In this document: piece after piece, positions 21,167 through 29,936 of the stretch
Position numbering within the stretch: the stretch's first letter is position 1
Layout: each line of letters starts with the position of its first letter
Source of the DNA: Streptomyces bikiniensis
GTDB taxonomy: Bacteria > Actinomycetota > Actinomycetes > Streptomycetales > Streptomycetaceae
Reading direction: 5' to 3'
DNA: 64,000 nucleotides
NCBI GenBank assembly: GCA_000716465.1
Contig: JNWL01000017.1
Span: forward strand, 45,337 to 109,336
The notes under the pieces: model-generated
Database searches by the model: none
Seen by the model: only the letters and a program-made list of their open reading frames with translations
Told to the model about the DNA's origin: nothing
Position numbers and translations under genes: made by a program

Positions 21167-22720
21167 TTACCCCGCGCCCTCCCCCGTGGCCTTGAGGGCG
21201 AGCCACAGCTCCATCCGTACGTCCGGATCGTCCAGGGAGCGGCCCAGGATCTCCTCGACGCGGCGCATCCGGTAGCGCAGGGTGTGCCGGTGGACGCCCA
21301 GGTCGGCGGCGGCGGCGTCCCACTGGCCGTGTCGGGAGAGCCAGGCGCGCAGGGAGGCCACGAGGTCGCCGCGGCCGGTGGCGTCGTGGTCGCGCAGGGC
21401 GCGGAGCATCCCGTCGGCGAAGGCCCGGACGGCGTCGTCGGCGAGGAGCGGCAGGACCGAGCCCGCCGCCAGGTCCTCGTGCTCGACGAGCGCCCTGCCG
21501 CGGCGGCGGGCCACCGAGAGCGCCTGCTCGGCCTGTTTGTACGCGGCGGCGGCCGCGATCGGGCCCGCCGGGGCGGAGAGGCCGACGACGACGCCGGCCT
21601 CCTCGGCCTCGCGTTCCGCGTACCCCTCGCAGGCGGTGACGACCGCGCCGCCGTCGCCGGCGAGGACGACGAGCCGCTGCTCGCCCTCGGGGACGGCGAG
21701 GACCGCTTCGCCCGCGCGGGCGGCGGCGGCCTCCAGGGCCTCGGCGAGGACGGGGAGGGGCGGTGCTGCGGGCGGTTCGCCGCCGGCGGGTTCGGCGACG
21801 AGGAGCCGGAAGGGGGCGTCGAGCAGCCCGCCGTACACGTCGCCGGCCACCGCGCGCGCGTGGTCCGGCTGTCCGGCGAGCATCATGCGCAGGACGGCGG
21901 TGCCGAGGCGCTGCTCGGCGGCCTGGAGGGAACGGGAGCGCTCGGTGGTGAGGGTGAGCAGGGCGATGGCCGAGTGGACGGCGTACCGCTCGGCGGTGCC
22001 GAGGGGGGCGCCGGTGCCGACGGCGAGGGCGCCCCGGACGCGGCGGCCGGTGCCGAGCGACTGGAGTTCGACGCGGTCGTCGGTGCCGCCGACGACGGCG
22101 CTGGCGGGGGCGGGGCGTTCGCGCAGCCGCTCGACGTCGGGGGTGAGGCGGGCGGCCCGGCGGGCGGCCCACTCGGGCGAGACGGCGACGGGCTTGCCGG
22201 AGGTGTCGTAGAGGGCGGCCCAGCCGTCGACGTGCGCGGCGAGGCGGGCGACGACGGCGTCGGGGCCCTCGGCGAGCGCGGCCCGGGTCAGTTCGCGCTG
22301 GACCTCGAAGCCGGCGGTGACGGCGCGGTACTGGTCGGCGGAGATGGCGGCGGAGACGGCCTTGCTGATGGCGAGGAAGGGGGTGCGGCGCGGCACTTCG
22401 AGGAGCGGCAGGTGCTCCTCGCGGGCCGCTTCGAGGAGCGCCGCGGGGATCTCGTCGTAGTTCACCCCCACGGCGAACCCGAGCCCGACGACCCCGGCGG
22501 CGAGCAGCCGCCGCACGTAGCGGCGCATCGCCTCCAGGTCCTCGGCGTCGAGGGTGAGCGCGGTGGTGAGCAGCAGCTCGCCGCCCTCCATGTAGGGCAC
22601 GGGATCGGCGAGCTCACTGACGTGCGCCCAGCGGACGGGGGTGTCGAGACGGTCCTCCCCGGCACGGACGACGAGCTTGAGGGCGGAGTGCTGCGCGAGC
22701 GAGGCGAGGGTGGGCGGCAT
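21167..22720 (-). CDS. PucR family transcriptional regulator
   Basis: 517 residues. The N-terminal PucR domain (SALKLVVRAGEDRLDTPVRWAH, ELLLTTALTLD) is followed by a GGDEF-like middle part and the C-terminal HTH_30 domain with WDAAAADLGVHRHTLRYRMR. PucR-type proteins respond to purine breakdown or GABA; the C. glutamicum GabR activator of gabTDP belongs here. With gabT about 2.5 kb away and an aldehyde dehydrogenase next to it, GABA control is a reasonable inference. The ATG is the obvious start. Confidence 0.9.
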   Translation of the reverse strand: MPPTLASLAQHSALKLVVRAGEDRLDTPVRWAHVSELADPVPYMEGGELLLTTALTLDAEDLEAMRRYVRRLLAAGVVGLGFAVGVNYDEIPAALLEAAREEHLPLLEVPRRTPFLAISKAVSAAISADQYRAVTAGFEVQRELTRAALAEGPDAVVARLAAHVDGWAALYDTSGKPVAVSPEWAARRAARLTPDVERLRERPAPASAVVGGTDDRVELQSLGTGRRVRGALAVGTGAPLGTAERYAVHSAIALLTLTTERSRSLQAAEQRLGTAVLRMMLAGQPDHARAVAGDVYGGLLDAPFRLLVAEPAGGEPPAAPPLPVLAEALEAAAARAGEAVLAVPEGEQRLVVLAGDGGAVVTACEGYAEREAEEAGVVVGLSAPAGPIAAAAAYKQAEQALSVARRRGRALVEHEDLAAGSVLPLLADDAVRAFADGMLRALRDHDATGRGDLVASLRAWLSRHGQWDAAAADLGVHRHTLRYRMRRVEEILGRSLDDPDVRMELWLALKATGEGAG

Positions 22721-22810
22721 TGGGGACCGTCGGACCTTTGGGGGGAGGGTGGCGCGCCGCCCGTCGGACGGCGCGCTCCTGATTGTGCCAGTCCGCGCGA
22801 AGGGTAGCGC

Positions 22811-24952
22811 TCAGCTTCGGAGGTCGACGAGGAGCGGGGGGACGTGCTCGCCCCTCACATGGGTGAGGGAGAGGACGGCGTGGCCGGGGGGGACGGCGTG
22901 GGCGAGGTCGGAGGCGGACCAGCGCTGCCGCTCCACCTCCCGTACGGTGACGGCCTCCGCGGTGGCCGCCCGGCCGGTGACCAGTCGCCGCATGAAGTGG
23001 AGGGCCTTGGTCAGCGGCTCGTCCGCGACGATCTGCCGGTTGGTGACGTCCCGGGTCTGCACCCACTCGGTGCCCCACGCCTCGGCGAACCGTCCGCCGT
23101 CCCAGGGCGCGATGCCCGCGAAGGCCATCCGGCACCCGACCGAACCGAGCAACGGCTCACGCAGCGCCTCGGGCACGTCTTCCAGGCTGCGCAGTGCGAG
23201 TACGACCCCTGCGTGTGCGGAGCGGAGTCCCTGGATTGCCCGGAGGGCCTCGCCTGTGACGGTGCGCGTGGCATCGTCGAAGGCCATACAGACGAAGAGG
23301 GAGCGATCGCGGCGGCCGAGGGCCGCCTCCGTGAACTGGGCGAGAAGCAGGCGGGAGATGATCCGGGAAGCTTCGGCGTGACCGCGTTCGGGGAGGTCGA
23401 CGCGGACCCTGAGAGGGTGCGCGAGGGCGCGGGGAGAGAACTGCGGTCGTTCGGCCCGGTCCGTAGCGAAGAAGGGTGCGAAGGCCGGCCGGTCGAGGAA
23501 AGCGATCCGCTCTGCGAGCAGGAGGCCGATGTCGTCACCGCGCTCGGCCTGCCGCTGCCGCGCGTCGAGCTCACGCAGCTGGGCGGGGTCGGAGGCGACA
23601 GCCGTACGGAGGGCATCGAGGGCGGCAGGAACGCCGGAGAGCAGTTCACTCAGCTCGGGCACGGCGGGGAAACGGCCGTACGCGGCCCGGAAGGGTCCGA
23701 TGAGCCGGGCGAGTGCGGTGGCGGCACGACGGCTGTCGGCCACCAGGTCGCCGACGAGGGCCTCGGCCACGATCCTGGCGGCCTCGTCGGGGTCGTCCGT
23801 GCCGCCGTACAGATCGAGGTCGTGAGTGGACTCCGGACGTCCGACGGAGACGACGACGTCAAAAGCCCTGTCGGGGCCGAGCAGGTCGCCATGGGCGGTG
23901 ACGGCGACGACCGCAGCACGATTGGCCAGGGCCTCGAGACAGAGGAACTCCACAACCGGCCGGACCAGGCGCGTGGTCTTTCCGCTTCCCGCGGGTCCGA
24001 CGGCGAGCAGCGACGTGCCGAGAAGCGCGGGCTCCAGGGCGATGCCGGTGGTGCGCCGGGCATACGGGTTGCGGGGGTGGTCCGCCACGGTGCCGATCTT
24101 CACCTGGTGGGTGAAGAGGTCGTGCGGAGAGGTACGACCGGGTAGATCACGAGCGCCCGAGGGGTGGGGGAACGCGGACGCCCCCCGGTGCAGCACCGCT
24201 TCGACGAATGATCCCAGGTGGTTCGGGACGGCTTGGACCGCCTGCCAGGCACGCGTGATCCTCGCGTAGTCGACGTCGTTCATGCGGCCCGCTCCGGCCT
24301 CTTCAGCCAGCCGGTCGGCGGGTGCGTCCTGTCCCGCCGCCCTGAGGCGCGGCCATCTGCCGGGATCTCCCGGAGACCCCTCTTCCACGGGCGGCTCGGC
24401 CCGGGGGCCCGTTTCCGCTCGGTGCACACCGACGAGAGGAAGCAGGTAGCGCCGGGTCACCTCGCCCCACCGTCCGATGCGGAAGACGAAGGCGATCAGG
24501 CCGGCCACCAGGGCGAGGTCGATGATCTTGCCGATGATCCCCTTGACCACCGGATCATCGGAGAGCTTGATCAGCGCACCTGCCCAGTAGTGCGGGTCGA
24601 GCCAGAACGGGAGGTAGTAGTTGTCGTACAGCGACCAGATGAGCAGCCCGACGAGAGCCGAGATCAGCGCGCCGCTCAGCAGCTGTGTACCCGGCACGTC
24701 CTCACGTGGCGCGTCGGGGCGAGGTGCGTGGCCGTAGCGCCAGACGCCGGCGGCGGCCTCGGGCCTCGGTACACGGAGCCAGGTGCCCAGGGAGGGGCCG
24801 ACAGCGGGCGTGTGGGCGGGCGGCGGAGGTACCGGGCGCGCGGGTGGAGTCGGCGGCGCCGGGTAGGGGATGGCGGACGGCGGCGGTCCCGCCGGTCGTG
24901 GTACCGCGTCCCCCTTCGTGTCGCGTGACTCGTACGTACCGTCGGTCTCCAT
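22811..24952 (-). CDS. Membrane-anchored P-loop ATPase, TraD/VirB4-like, conserved in Streptomyces
   Basis: 713 residues. A Pro-rich cytoplasmic N-terminus (1-85) is followed by two hydrophobic segments (about 91-110 and 139-158). A large ATPase domain follows with Walker A VGPAGSGKTTRLV at 318-330 and a possible Walker B in RSLFVCMAFDD. The C-terminal part reads RNPYARRTTGIALEP and later PPGHAVLSLTHVRGEH. The fold suggests a coupling-protein-like hexamer, but no relaxase, integrase or oriT is nearby, so a conjugative function is not supported. The substrate is unknown. The start is an ATG, divergent from gabT. Confidence 0.75.
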   Translation of the reverse strand: METDGTYESRDTKGDAVPRPAGPPPSAIPYPAPPTPPARPVPPPPAHTPAVGPSLGTWLRVPRPEAAAGVWRYGHAPRPDAPREDVPGTQLLSGALISALVGLLIWSLYDNYYLPFWLDPHYWAGALIKLSDDPVVKGIIGKIIDLALVAGLIAFVFRIGRWGEVTRRYLLPLVGVHRAETGPRAEPPVEEGSPGDPGRWPRLRAAGQDAPADRLAEEAGAGRMNDVDYARITRAWQAVQAVPNHLGSFVEAVLHRGASAFPHPSGARDLPGRTSPHDLFTHQVKIGTVADHPRNPYARRTTGIALEPALLGTSLLAVGPAGSGKTTRLVRPVVEFLCLEALANRAAVVAVTAHGDLLGPDRAFDVVVSVGRPESTHDLDLYGGTDDPDEAARIVAEALVGDLVADSRRAATALARLIGPFRAAYGRFPAVPELSELLSGVPAALDALRTAVASDPAQLRELDARQRQAERGDDIGLLLAERIAFLDRPAFAPFFATDRAERPQFSPRALAHPLRVRVDLPERGHAEASRIISRLLLAQFTEAALGRRDRSLFVCMAFDDATRTVTGEALRAIQGLRSAHAGVVLALRSLEDVPEALREPLLGSVGCRMAFAGIAPWDGGRFAEAWGTEWVQTRDVTNRQIVADEPLTKALHFMRRLVTGRAATAEAVTVREVERQRWSASDLAHAVPPGHAVLSLTHVRGEHVPPLLVDLRS

Positions 24953-25274
24953 GAACCCCTGCCCCCTGACCAGCCAGGTCGCCGCGTCTGTGCCACCGTC
25001 AATCTAGTGGGCCCGCGGCGCCCCGGAGGGATTTCGACCACCCGTGCGGCCGATCCCCGCCGACGCGGCCCGGCCGCCTCCCGCAGGGCCCGCCCCGCGG
25101 TGTGGGCCGGCCCCCGCCGTGCGGCGCCGGCGCCCTCCCGTCAAGCTTCATGTCCATCCCGGACAACGACACGCCCCCCACCACTCCCGATCGGCGCATG
25201 CCTCCGCCCCTTCCCCCCGCCTAGCCTGCGGAGGAAACCCACAAGTGCGTCCAGAACACCCCCAGGAGCCCCGC
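24953..25274. other. Divergent intergenic region between the ATPase and gabT
   Basis: 322 bases that must hold the promoters of both genes. It is GC-rich with no coding pattern. I see no convincing -10/-35 pair and no long inverted repeat. A ribosome site AGGAG lies nine bases before the gabT ATG. Confidence 0.5.
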
Positions 25275-26609
25275 ATGAACGCTGTCCCGCAGGAGCGGCG
25301 CGTCGTCACCGCCATCCCCGGTCCGAAGTCGCAGGAGCTTCAGGCCCGACGCCTCGACGCGGTCGCCGGTGGCGTGGGCTCCACGCTGCCGGTCTTCACC
25401 AAGCGGGCCGGCGGCGGCATCATCGAGGACGTCGACGGGAACCGCCTGATCGACTTCGGCTCCGGCATCGCCGTGACCTCGGTCGGCGCCTCCGCCGAGG
25501 CCGTCGTGCGCCGCGCCTCCGCGCAGCTCCAGGACTTCACCCACACCTGTTTCATGGTGACCCCGTACGAGGGCTACGTCGAGGTCTGCGAGGCGCTCGC
25601 CGAGCTGACCCCGGGCGACCACGCCAAGAAGTCGGCCCTGTTCAACTCGGGCGCCGAGGCCGTCGAGAACGCGGTCAAGATCGCCCGTTCGTACACCAAG
25701 CGCCAGGCCGTCGTCGTCTTCGACCACGGCTACCACGGCCGTACGAACCTGACGATGGCGCTCACCTCGAAGAACATGCCGTACAAGCAGGGCTTCGGTC
25801 CGTTCGCGCCCGAGGTGTACCGCGTGCCGGTGGCCTACGGCTACCGCTGGCCCACCGGTGCCGAGAACTGCGGCCCCGAGGCCGCCGCCCAGGCGATCGA
25901 CCAGATCAGTAAGCAGATCGGCGCCGACAACGTCGCCGCGATCATCATCGAGCCGGTCCTCGGCGAGGGCGGCTTCATCGAGCCGGCCAAGGGCTTCCTG
26001 CCGGCGATCGTGAAGTTCGCCAACGACAACGGCATCGTCTTCGTCGCGGACGAGATCCAGTCCGGCTTCTGCCGCACCGGCCAGTGGTTCGCCTGCGAGG
26101 ACGAGGGCGTCGTCCCGGACCTCATCACCACCGCCAAGGGCATCGCCGGCGGTCTGCCGCTCGCCGCCGTCACCGGCCGCGCCGAGATCATGGACTCCGT
26201 CCACGGCGGCGGCCTGGGCGGCACCTACGGCGGCAACCCGGTGGCCTGCGCCGGTGCGCTCGGCGCCATCGAGACGATGAAGGAGCTCGACCTCAACGGC
26301 AGGGCCAAGCGTATCGAGGAGGTCATGAAGGCCCGCCTCACCGCCATGCAGGAGAAGTTCCCGGCCATCGGCGACATCCGCGGCCGCGGCGCCATGATCG
26401 CCATCGAGCTGGTGAAGGACCCCGCCACCAAGGAGCCGTACGCGGAGGCCGCCGGCGCCCTGGCGAAGGCCTGCCACGCGGAGGGCCTCCTGGTCCTGAC
26501 CTGCGGCACCTACGGCAACGTGCTCCGCTTCCTGCCGCCGCTGGTCATCGGCGAGGACCTGCTGAACGAGGGCCTCGACATCATCGAGAACGCGTTCGCC
26601 CGGATCTGA
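25275..26609 (+). CDS. gabT: 4-aminobutyrate--2-oxoglutarate transaminase GabT
   Basis: 444 residues, class III PLP aminotransferase that moves the amino group of GABA to 2-oxoglutarate, giving succinate semialdehyde. Motifs are SALFNSGAEAVENAVKIA, HGYHGRTNLTMAL, the PLP-phosphate and ring-binding VFVADEIQSGFCRTG, and the Schiff-base Lys in TTAKGIAGGLPLAAV (residue about 287). The C-terminal TCGTYGNVLRFLPPLV is typical for GabT. It starts at an ATG with AGGAG upstream and ends before a clear hairpin, so it is monocistronic. Confidence 0.95.
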   Translation: MNAVPQERRVVTAIPGPKSQELQARRLDAVAGGVGSTLPVFTKRAGGGIIEDVDGNRLIDFGSGIAVTSVGASAEAVVRRASAQLQDFTHTCFMVTPYEGYVEVCEALAELTPGDHAKKSALFNSGAEAVENAVKIARSYTKRQAVVVFDHGYHGRTNLTMALTSKNMPYKQGFGPFAPEVYRVPVAYGYRWPTGAENCGPEAAAQAIDQISKQIGADNVAAIIIEPVLGEGGFIEPAKGFLPAIVKFANDNGIVFVADEIQSGFCRTGQWFACEDEGVVPDLITTAKGIAGGLPLAAVTGRAEIMDSVHGGGLGGTYGGNPVACAGALGAIETMKELDLNGRAKRIEEVMKARLTAMQEKFPAIGDIRGRGAMIAIELVKDPATKEPYAEAAGALAKACHAEGLLVLTCGTYGNVLRFLPPLVIGEDLLNEGLDIIENAFARI

Positions 26610-26648
26610 TCCACCGGCCCGTGAGGGCCGTGGTGTGAAGACTCTGTG

Positions 26649-26689
26649 GGGGGCCGATGGCGGGACGCGTTTCCCGCTGTCGGTCCCCC
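26649..26689 (+). terminator. Terminator of gabT
   Basis: Arms 26649-26665 and 26672-26689. In plus-strand RNA the long stem forms with two G-U pairs and one bulged U, and it is followed by a UUUCCCU stretch. It lies 39 bases past the gabT stop. Confidence 0.65.
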
Positions 26690-26714
26690 TTTCCCTGACG
26701 TACGGTTCCCACGG

Positions 26715-27464
26715 ATGAGAGAAACACCCCGGGCGGAGCCTCCCCAGCCCCGTCCGCACCGTGCCTCCGCGCACGCCGCCGGCGCCTCGTGCCCCGGCAC
26801 TCCTCACCGATCGGACGGCCGCACGCCCCATACCCCCCGGGGCGCGCGGCGGACCGGTCCTCCCGGCCGTCCTGGAACCACCCCCCCTGTTCCAGGGCGG
26901 CCGGCTCTCCTCTCGGCGCTCGTCGCCCTCGCCGTCGTGACCTGGCAGGTACTCGTCCACGGCCCCTTGGCCAGGCTCGACGAGCGGGTGTCCCGGGCCC
27001 TGGTGGACACGGTCCCCCGGCCCCTGAGCGAACTCGCCTCCGACCTCGGCAACCTGCCCGTCGCCCTCCCCGTGCTCGGCTGCGCCATGGCGTACGCGGT
27101 GTGGCGCGGGCGGTGGCGGGCCGCCCTGTGCGCGGGCCTCGCCATGGCCGCCGTACCGCTCCTCGTGGTTCCGATGAAGCTGTGGACCGCGCGGCCCGGA
27201 CCCCTGGAGCCGTGGGCGCACGGCTACTACCCGTCGGGCCACACGGCCACCGCGCTGGTGGCCTACTTCGGCGCGGCCTTCCTCGTCTCGAACCGGCTGG
27301 TCCCCGTCGCCGCCGTGCTGACGGCGGTGACGGGGACCGGGCTGGTGCTGCGGGGCTACCACTGGCCGCTGGACGTGGTGGCCAGTCTCTGTCTGGGGCT
27401 GTGGATCCTGGCCGTCAGCTCCAGTTGTACGCGTCGAAGTTCTTCGAGAACTCCCACTGGTTGA
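26715..27464 (+). CDS. PAP2 family phosphatase, membrane
   Basis: 249 residues from an ATG with GGA upstream. After a Pro/Arg-rich, 70-residue cytoplasmic lead come four to five hydrophobic segments. PAP2 motifs are present: KLWTARPGP (motif 1), YYPSGHTATALVAY (motif 2, His) and LRGYHWPLDVVA (motif 3, His and Asp). It probably dephosphorylates lipid phosphates such as undecaprenyl diphosphate or phosphatidate. The last 16 codons (SSSCTRRSSSRTPTG) run antisense into the end of the chitinase gene and are unlike the rest, so the native stop may have been lost. Confidence 0.85.
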   Translation: MRETPRAEPPQPRPHRASAHAAGASCPGTPHRSDGRTPHTPRGARRTGPPGRPGTTPPVPGRPALLSALVALAVVTWQVLVHGPLARLDERVSRALVDTVPRPLSELASDLGNLPVALPVLGCAMAYAVWRGRWRAALCAGLAMAAVPLLVVPMKLWTARPGPLEPWAHGYYPSGHTATALVAYFGAAFLVSNRLVPVAAVLTAVTGTGLVLRGYHWPLDVVASLCLGLWILAVSSSCTRRSSSRTPTG

Positions 27465-29223
27465 AGCGGTCCCAGTTGATGGACCAGGTCATCAGGCCGC
27501 GCAGGGCGGGCCAGGTGCCGTGGGTCTGGTACGAGCCGCAGTCGACCTTCTTCGTGAGGCAGTTCAGGGCCTTGTTGACCTCGGCCGGGCTGGTGTGGCC
27601 GTTGCCCGCCTGGGTGGAGGCCGGGAGGCCGATGGCGACCTGGTCGGCGCGGAGGGCCGGGAAGAAGCGGTCGGCGTTGCCCGCCACCGGGAAGCCGGTG
27701 AGGAGCATGTCGGTCATCGCGATGTGGAAGTCCGCGCCGCCCATCGAGTGGTACTGGTTGTCCAGGCCCATGATCGGGCCCGAGTTGTAGTCCTGGACGT
27801 GCAGCAGGGTGAGGTCGTCGCGCAGGGCGTGGATGACCGGCAGGTAGGCGCCGGCGCGCGGGTCCTGGCCGCCCCAGGGGCCGGAGCCGTAGAACTGGTA
27901 GCCGAGCTGGACGAAGAAGGTCTCCGGGGCCATGGTGAGGACGAACTTCGCGCCGTACTTGGCCTTGAGGGTCTTGACCGCCTGGATCAGGTTGACGACG
28001 ACCGGGCTGGTCGGGTTCCGGAAGTCGGTGTCGCCGGTCTGGAGCGAGAGGGAGTGGCCCTCGAAGTCGATGTCCAGGCCGTCGAGCCCGTACTCGTCGA
28101 TGATCTTCGAGACGGAGGTGACGAAGGCGTCGCGGGCGGCCGCGGTGGAGAGCTGGACCTGGCCGTTCTGGCCGCCGATGGAGATGAGGACCTTCTTGCC
28201 GGCGGCCTGCTTGGCCTTGATCGCCGCCTTGAACTCCGCCTCCGACTCGACGTTGGGGCACTCGGTGGCCGGGCAGAGCTTGAAGCGGATGTCGCCCGAG
28301 GTCACCGAGGTCGGCTCGCCGAAGGCCAGGTTGATGACGTCCCAGGAGTCGGGGACGTCGGCCATGCGGGTGTAGCCGGAGCCGTTGGCGAAGCTGGCGT
28401 GGAGGTAGCCGACGAGGGCGTGCGCGGGCAGGCCCTGGTTGCCGCCGTCCCCGCCGCCGCCGCTGGTCGTGGTCGCGGTGACGGCGGCGGACTTCGGGGA
28501 CTCGCCCGCCGCGTTCGCGGCGCTGACCTGGAAGGTGTACGCGGTGGAGGGCGTGAGACCGGTCGCGGTGGCCGAGGTGCCGGTCACCGTCTGGATCTTC
28601 GTGGTGCCCCGGTAGACGTGGTACGAGGTGGCGCCGGAGACCGCGCTCCAGGTCAGCGGCACGGTGGTGGAGGTCGGGGAGCCGGCCGCGAGCCCGGTGG
28701 GGGCGGTGGGGAGCTGGACCGGGTCGCCGCCGGGGCCGTACAGGGAGAGGTCGTCGGCCTGGTAGGCGGGGGTGCCGTACCAGCCGTGGGTGTAGATCGT
28801 GACCGAGGTGGTCGAGGGGCCCGTGGTGAACGAGGTCGAGAGCTTCTGCCAGTCGGGGGCCGAGCCCGTCCAGGTGGAGACGTCGGTGGTGCCGGTGCCG
28901 GTGGCGCCCAGGTAGACGTAGCTGCCGCGCACCCAGCCGCTCAGCGCATACGTGGAGTTCGGCTTCACGGTGACGGTCTGGGAGCAGCGGGCGTTGTCGC
29001 TGCCGGCCGGAGTGGCCCGGAGTGCCTTCGTGCCGCCGTGCACGGGCGACGTGACGACGGCGCCGCTGCCCGCCGTACAGGTCCAGCCGTCGAGTCCGGC
29101 CTCGAAGCCGCCGTTGCGGGCGAGTTCGGCGTCGGCGGCCTGGGCGCCGGGGGTGAGCGCGAGGAGTCCACCGGCGGCGAGGGCGCCGGCCAGGATCAGG
29201 GTGAGGGGTCTGGAGCGGGCCAC
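27415..29223 (-). CDS. Secreted GH18 chitinase with CBM and fibronectin type III domain
   Basis: 602 residues. Domain order: signal peptide (MARSRPLTLILAGALAAGG to AQAA), an N-terminal carbohydrate-binding beta-sandwich (ELARNGGFEAGLDGWTC, about 32-165), a fibronectin III domain (APTGLAAGSPTSTTVPLTW, about 178-265) and a GH18 catalytic barrel (GYLHASFANGSGYTRM, about 280-602). The catalytic DGLDIDFEG places the general acid Glu at about 388. It hydrolyses chitin outside the cell. The start is the GTG at 29223 with GGAGG five bases before it. Two 12-bp operator-like repeats lie 60-90 bases upstream. Confidence 0.95.
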   Translation of the reverse strand: MARSRPLTLILAGALAAGGLLALTPGAQAADAELARNGGFEAGLDGWTCTAGSGAVVTSPVHGGTKALRATPAGSDNARCSQTVTVKPNSTYALSGWVRGSYVYLGATGTGTTDVSTWTGSAPDWQKLSTSFTTGPSTTSVTIYTHGWYGTPAYQADDLSLYGPGGDPVQLPTAPTGLAAGSPTSTTVPLTWSAVSGATSYHVYRGTTKIQTVTGTSATATGLTPSTAYTFQVSAANAAGESPKSAAVTATTTSGGGGDGGNQGLPAHALVGYLHASFANGSGYTRMADVPDSWDVINLAFGEPTSVTSGDIRFKLCPATECPNVESEAEFKAAIKAKQAAGKKVLISIGGQNGQVQLSTAAARDAFVTSVSKIIDEYGLDGLDIDFEGHSLSLQTGDTDFRNPTSPVVVNLIQAVKTLKAKYGAKFVLTMAPETFFVQLGYQFYGSGPWGGQDPRAGAYLPVIHALRDDLTLLHVQDYNSGPIMGLDNQYHSMGGADFHIAMTDMLLTGFPVAGNADRFFPALRADQVAIGLPASTQAGNGHTSPAEVNKALNCLTKKVDCGSYQTHGTWPALRGLMTWSINWDRFNQWEFSKNFDAYNWS

Positions 29224-29282
29224 GACTGCCTCCGGGAGGGGGAGAGGGGAGGTGGGGGAATCGAAGGGAGCGCGCCACAGCA

Positions 29283-29312
29283 TGGTCCAGACCAATCGAG
29301 TGGTCAAGACCT
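29283..29312 (-). promoter_or_regulatory. Paired 12-bp chitinase-type direct repeats / DasR-responsive (dre) sites
   Basis: TGGTCCAGACCA at 29283-29294 and TGGTCAAGACCT at 29301-29312. These are the known direct repeats of Streptomyces chitinase promoters and fit the dre consensus (A-TGGTCTAGACCA-T) bound by DasR. They lie 60-90 bases before the chitinase GTG, where a promoter would be. Confidence 0.85.
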
Positions 29313-29333
29313 CTGTACGGACGACCTCTTCGC

Positions 29334-29813
29334 TCAGTCCCCGTCCACCACCCCCTCCCCCCGGGCCAGTCGGCCCGCCGCCTCGTGCATCGCCAGCTCC
29401 AGGAGCGGGGCGTCGGTGAGGGTCCCCGAGCCGTCCGGGACCACCAGCCAGCGCACCGCGCCGTTCGCCCGGCCCGGGTACGGGACGACGATCCAGGTCC
29501 CGGAGCCCGCGCTGCGGATGCCGGTGCCGAGCCAGCGGGCGGCGGTGCCCGGCGGGACGAAGAAGCCCATCCGGGCGTCGCCGAAGTCGGTCAGGACCGG
29601 GCCCGGCCGGCCCACCAGGCGGGTCAGCACGTCGAGCGTGGGATAGCCGAGCCCGGCCGGCAGGATCAGCACGTCCCACCGCACGCCGGCGGGCAGCAGC
29701 GCGACCCCGTGCGGGCTGCGCTCCCACTCCCACCGGCAGGCGTCGGGATCGGGCGCGGCCGAGAGCAGCCACTCCACCGCGCTCCTGGCGCCCGTGGTCC
29801 CCGTACCAGTCAT
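29334..29813 (-). CDS. Conserved actinobacterial hypothetical protein
   Basis: 159 residues from an ATG with a strong AAGGAGG nine bases upstream; the open frame further up was not used. The sequence VEWLLSAAPDPDACRWEWERSP, then WDVLILPAGLGYPTLDVLTRLVGRPGPVL and MGFFVPPGTAARWLGTGIRS looks like a single compact alpha/beta domain. I recall similar short Streptomyces proteins but no characterised function. It could be related to the N-terminal domain of primase-polymerase-like proteins, but I see no metal-binding residues that prove this. An 11-bp palindrome lies just before its ribosome site. Confidence 0.65.
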   Translation of the reverse strand: MTGTGTTGARSAVEWLLSAAPDPDACRWEWERSPHGVALLPAGVRWDVLILPAGLGYPTLDVLTRLVGRPGPVLTDFGDARMGFFVPPGTAARWLGTGIRSAGSGTWIVVPYPGRANGAVRWLVVPDGSGTLTDAPLLELAMHEAAGRLARGEGVVDGD

Positions 29814-29829
29814 CGCGACGTCCTCCTTC

Positions 29830-29852
29830 CGTGTGGACACGGTGTCCACACG
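29830..29852 (-). promoter_or_regulatory. Perfect palindrome directly upstream of the ribosome site of the 159-aa protein
   Basis: Arms CGTGTGGACAC (29830-29840) and GTGTCCACACG (29842-29852) around a single G. The 23-base symmetric site lies 17-39 bases before the ATG, overlapping the expected leader. Operator-like; the regulator is unknown. Confidence 0.6.
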
Positions 29853-29936
29853 GAGAGAGCGGGGAGGGCGGCTCCTCTTACGCGACTTCGCCCACTCGTC
29901 GGTTGTGACGTGCGTCACTCGGCCGGTCGTGACCGC

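Noticed and set aside
22811..24952. Integrative conjugative element based on the TraD-like ATPase
   Set aside because: No integrase, relaxase, att repeat or change in base composition around it. The neighbours are chromosomal metabolic genes.
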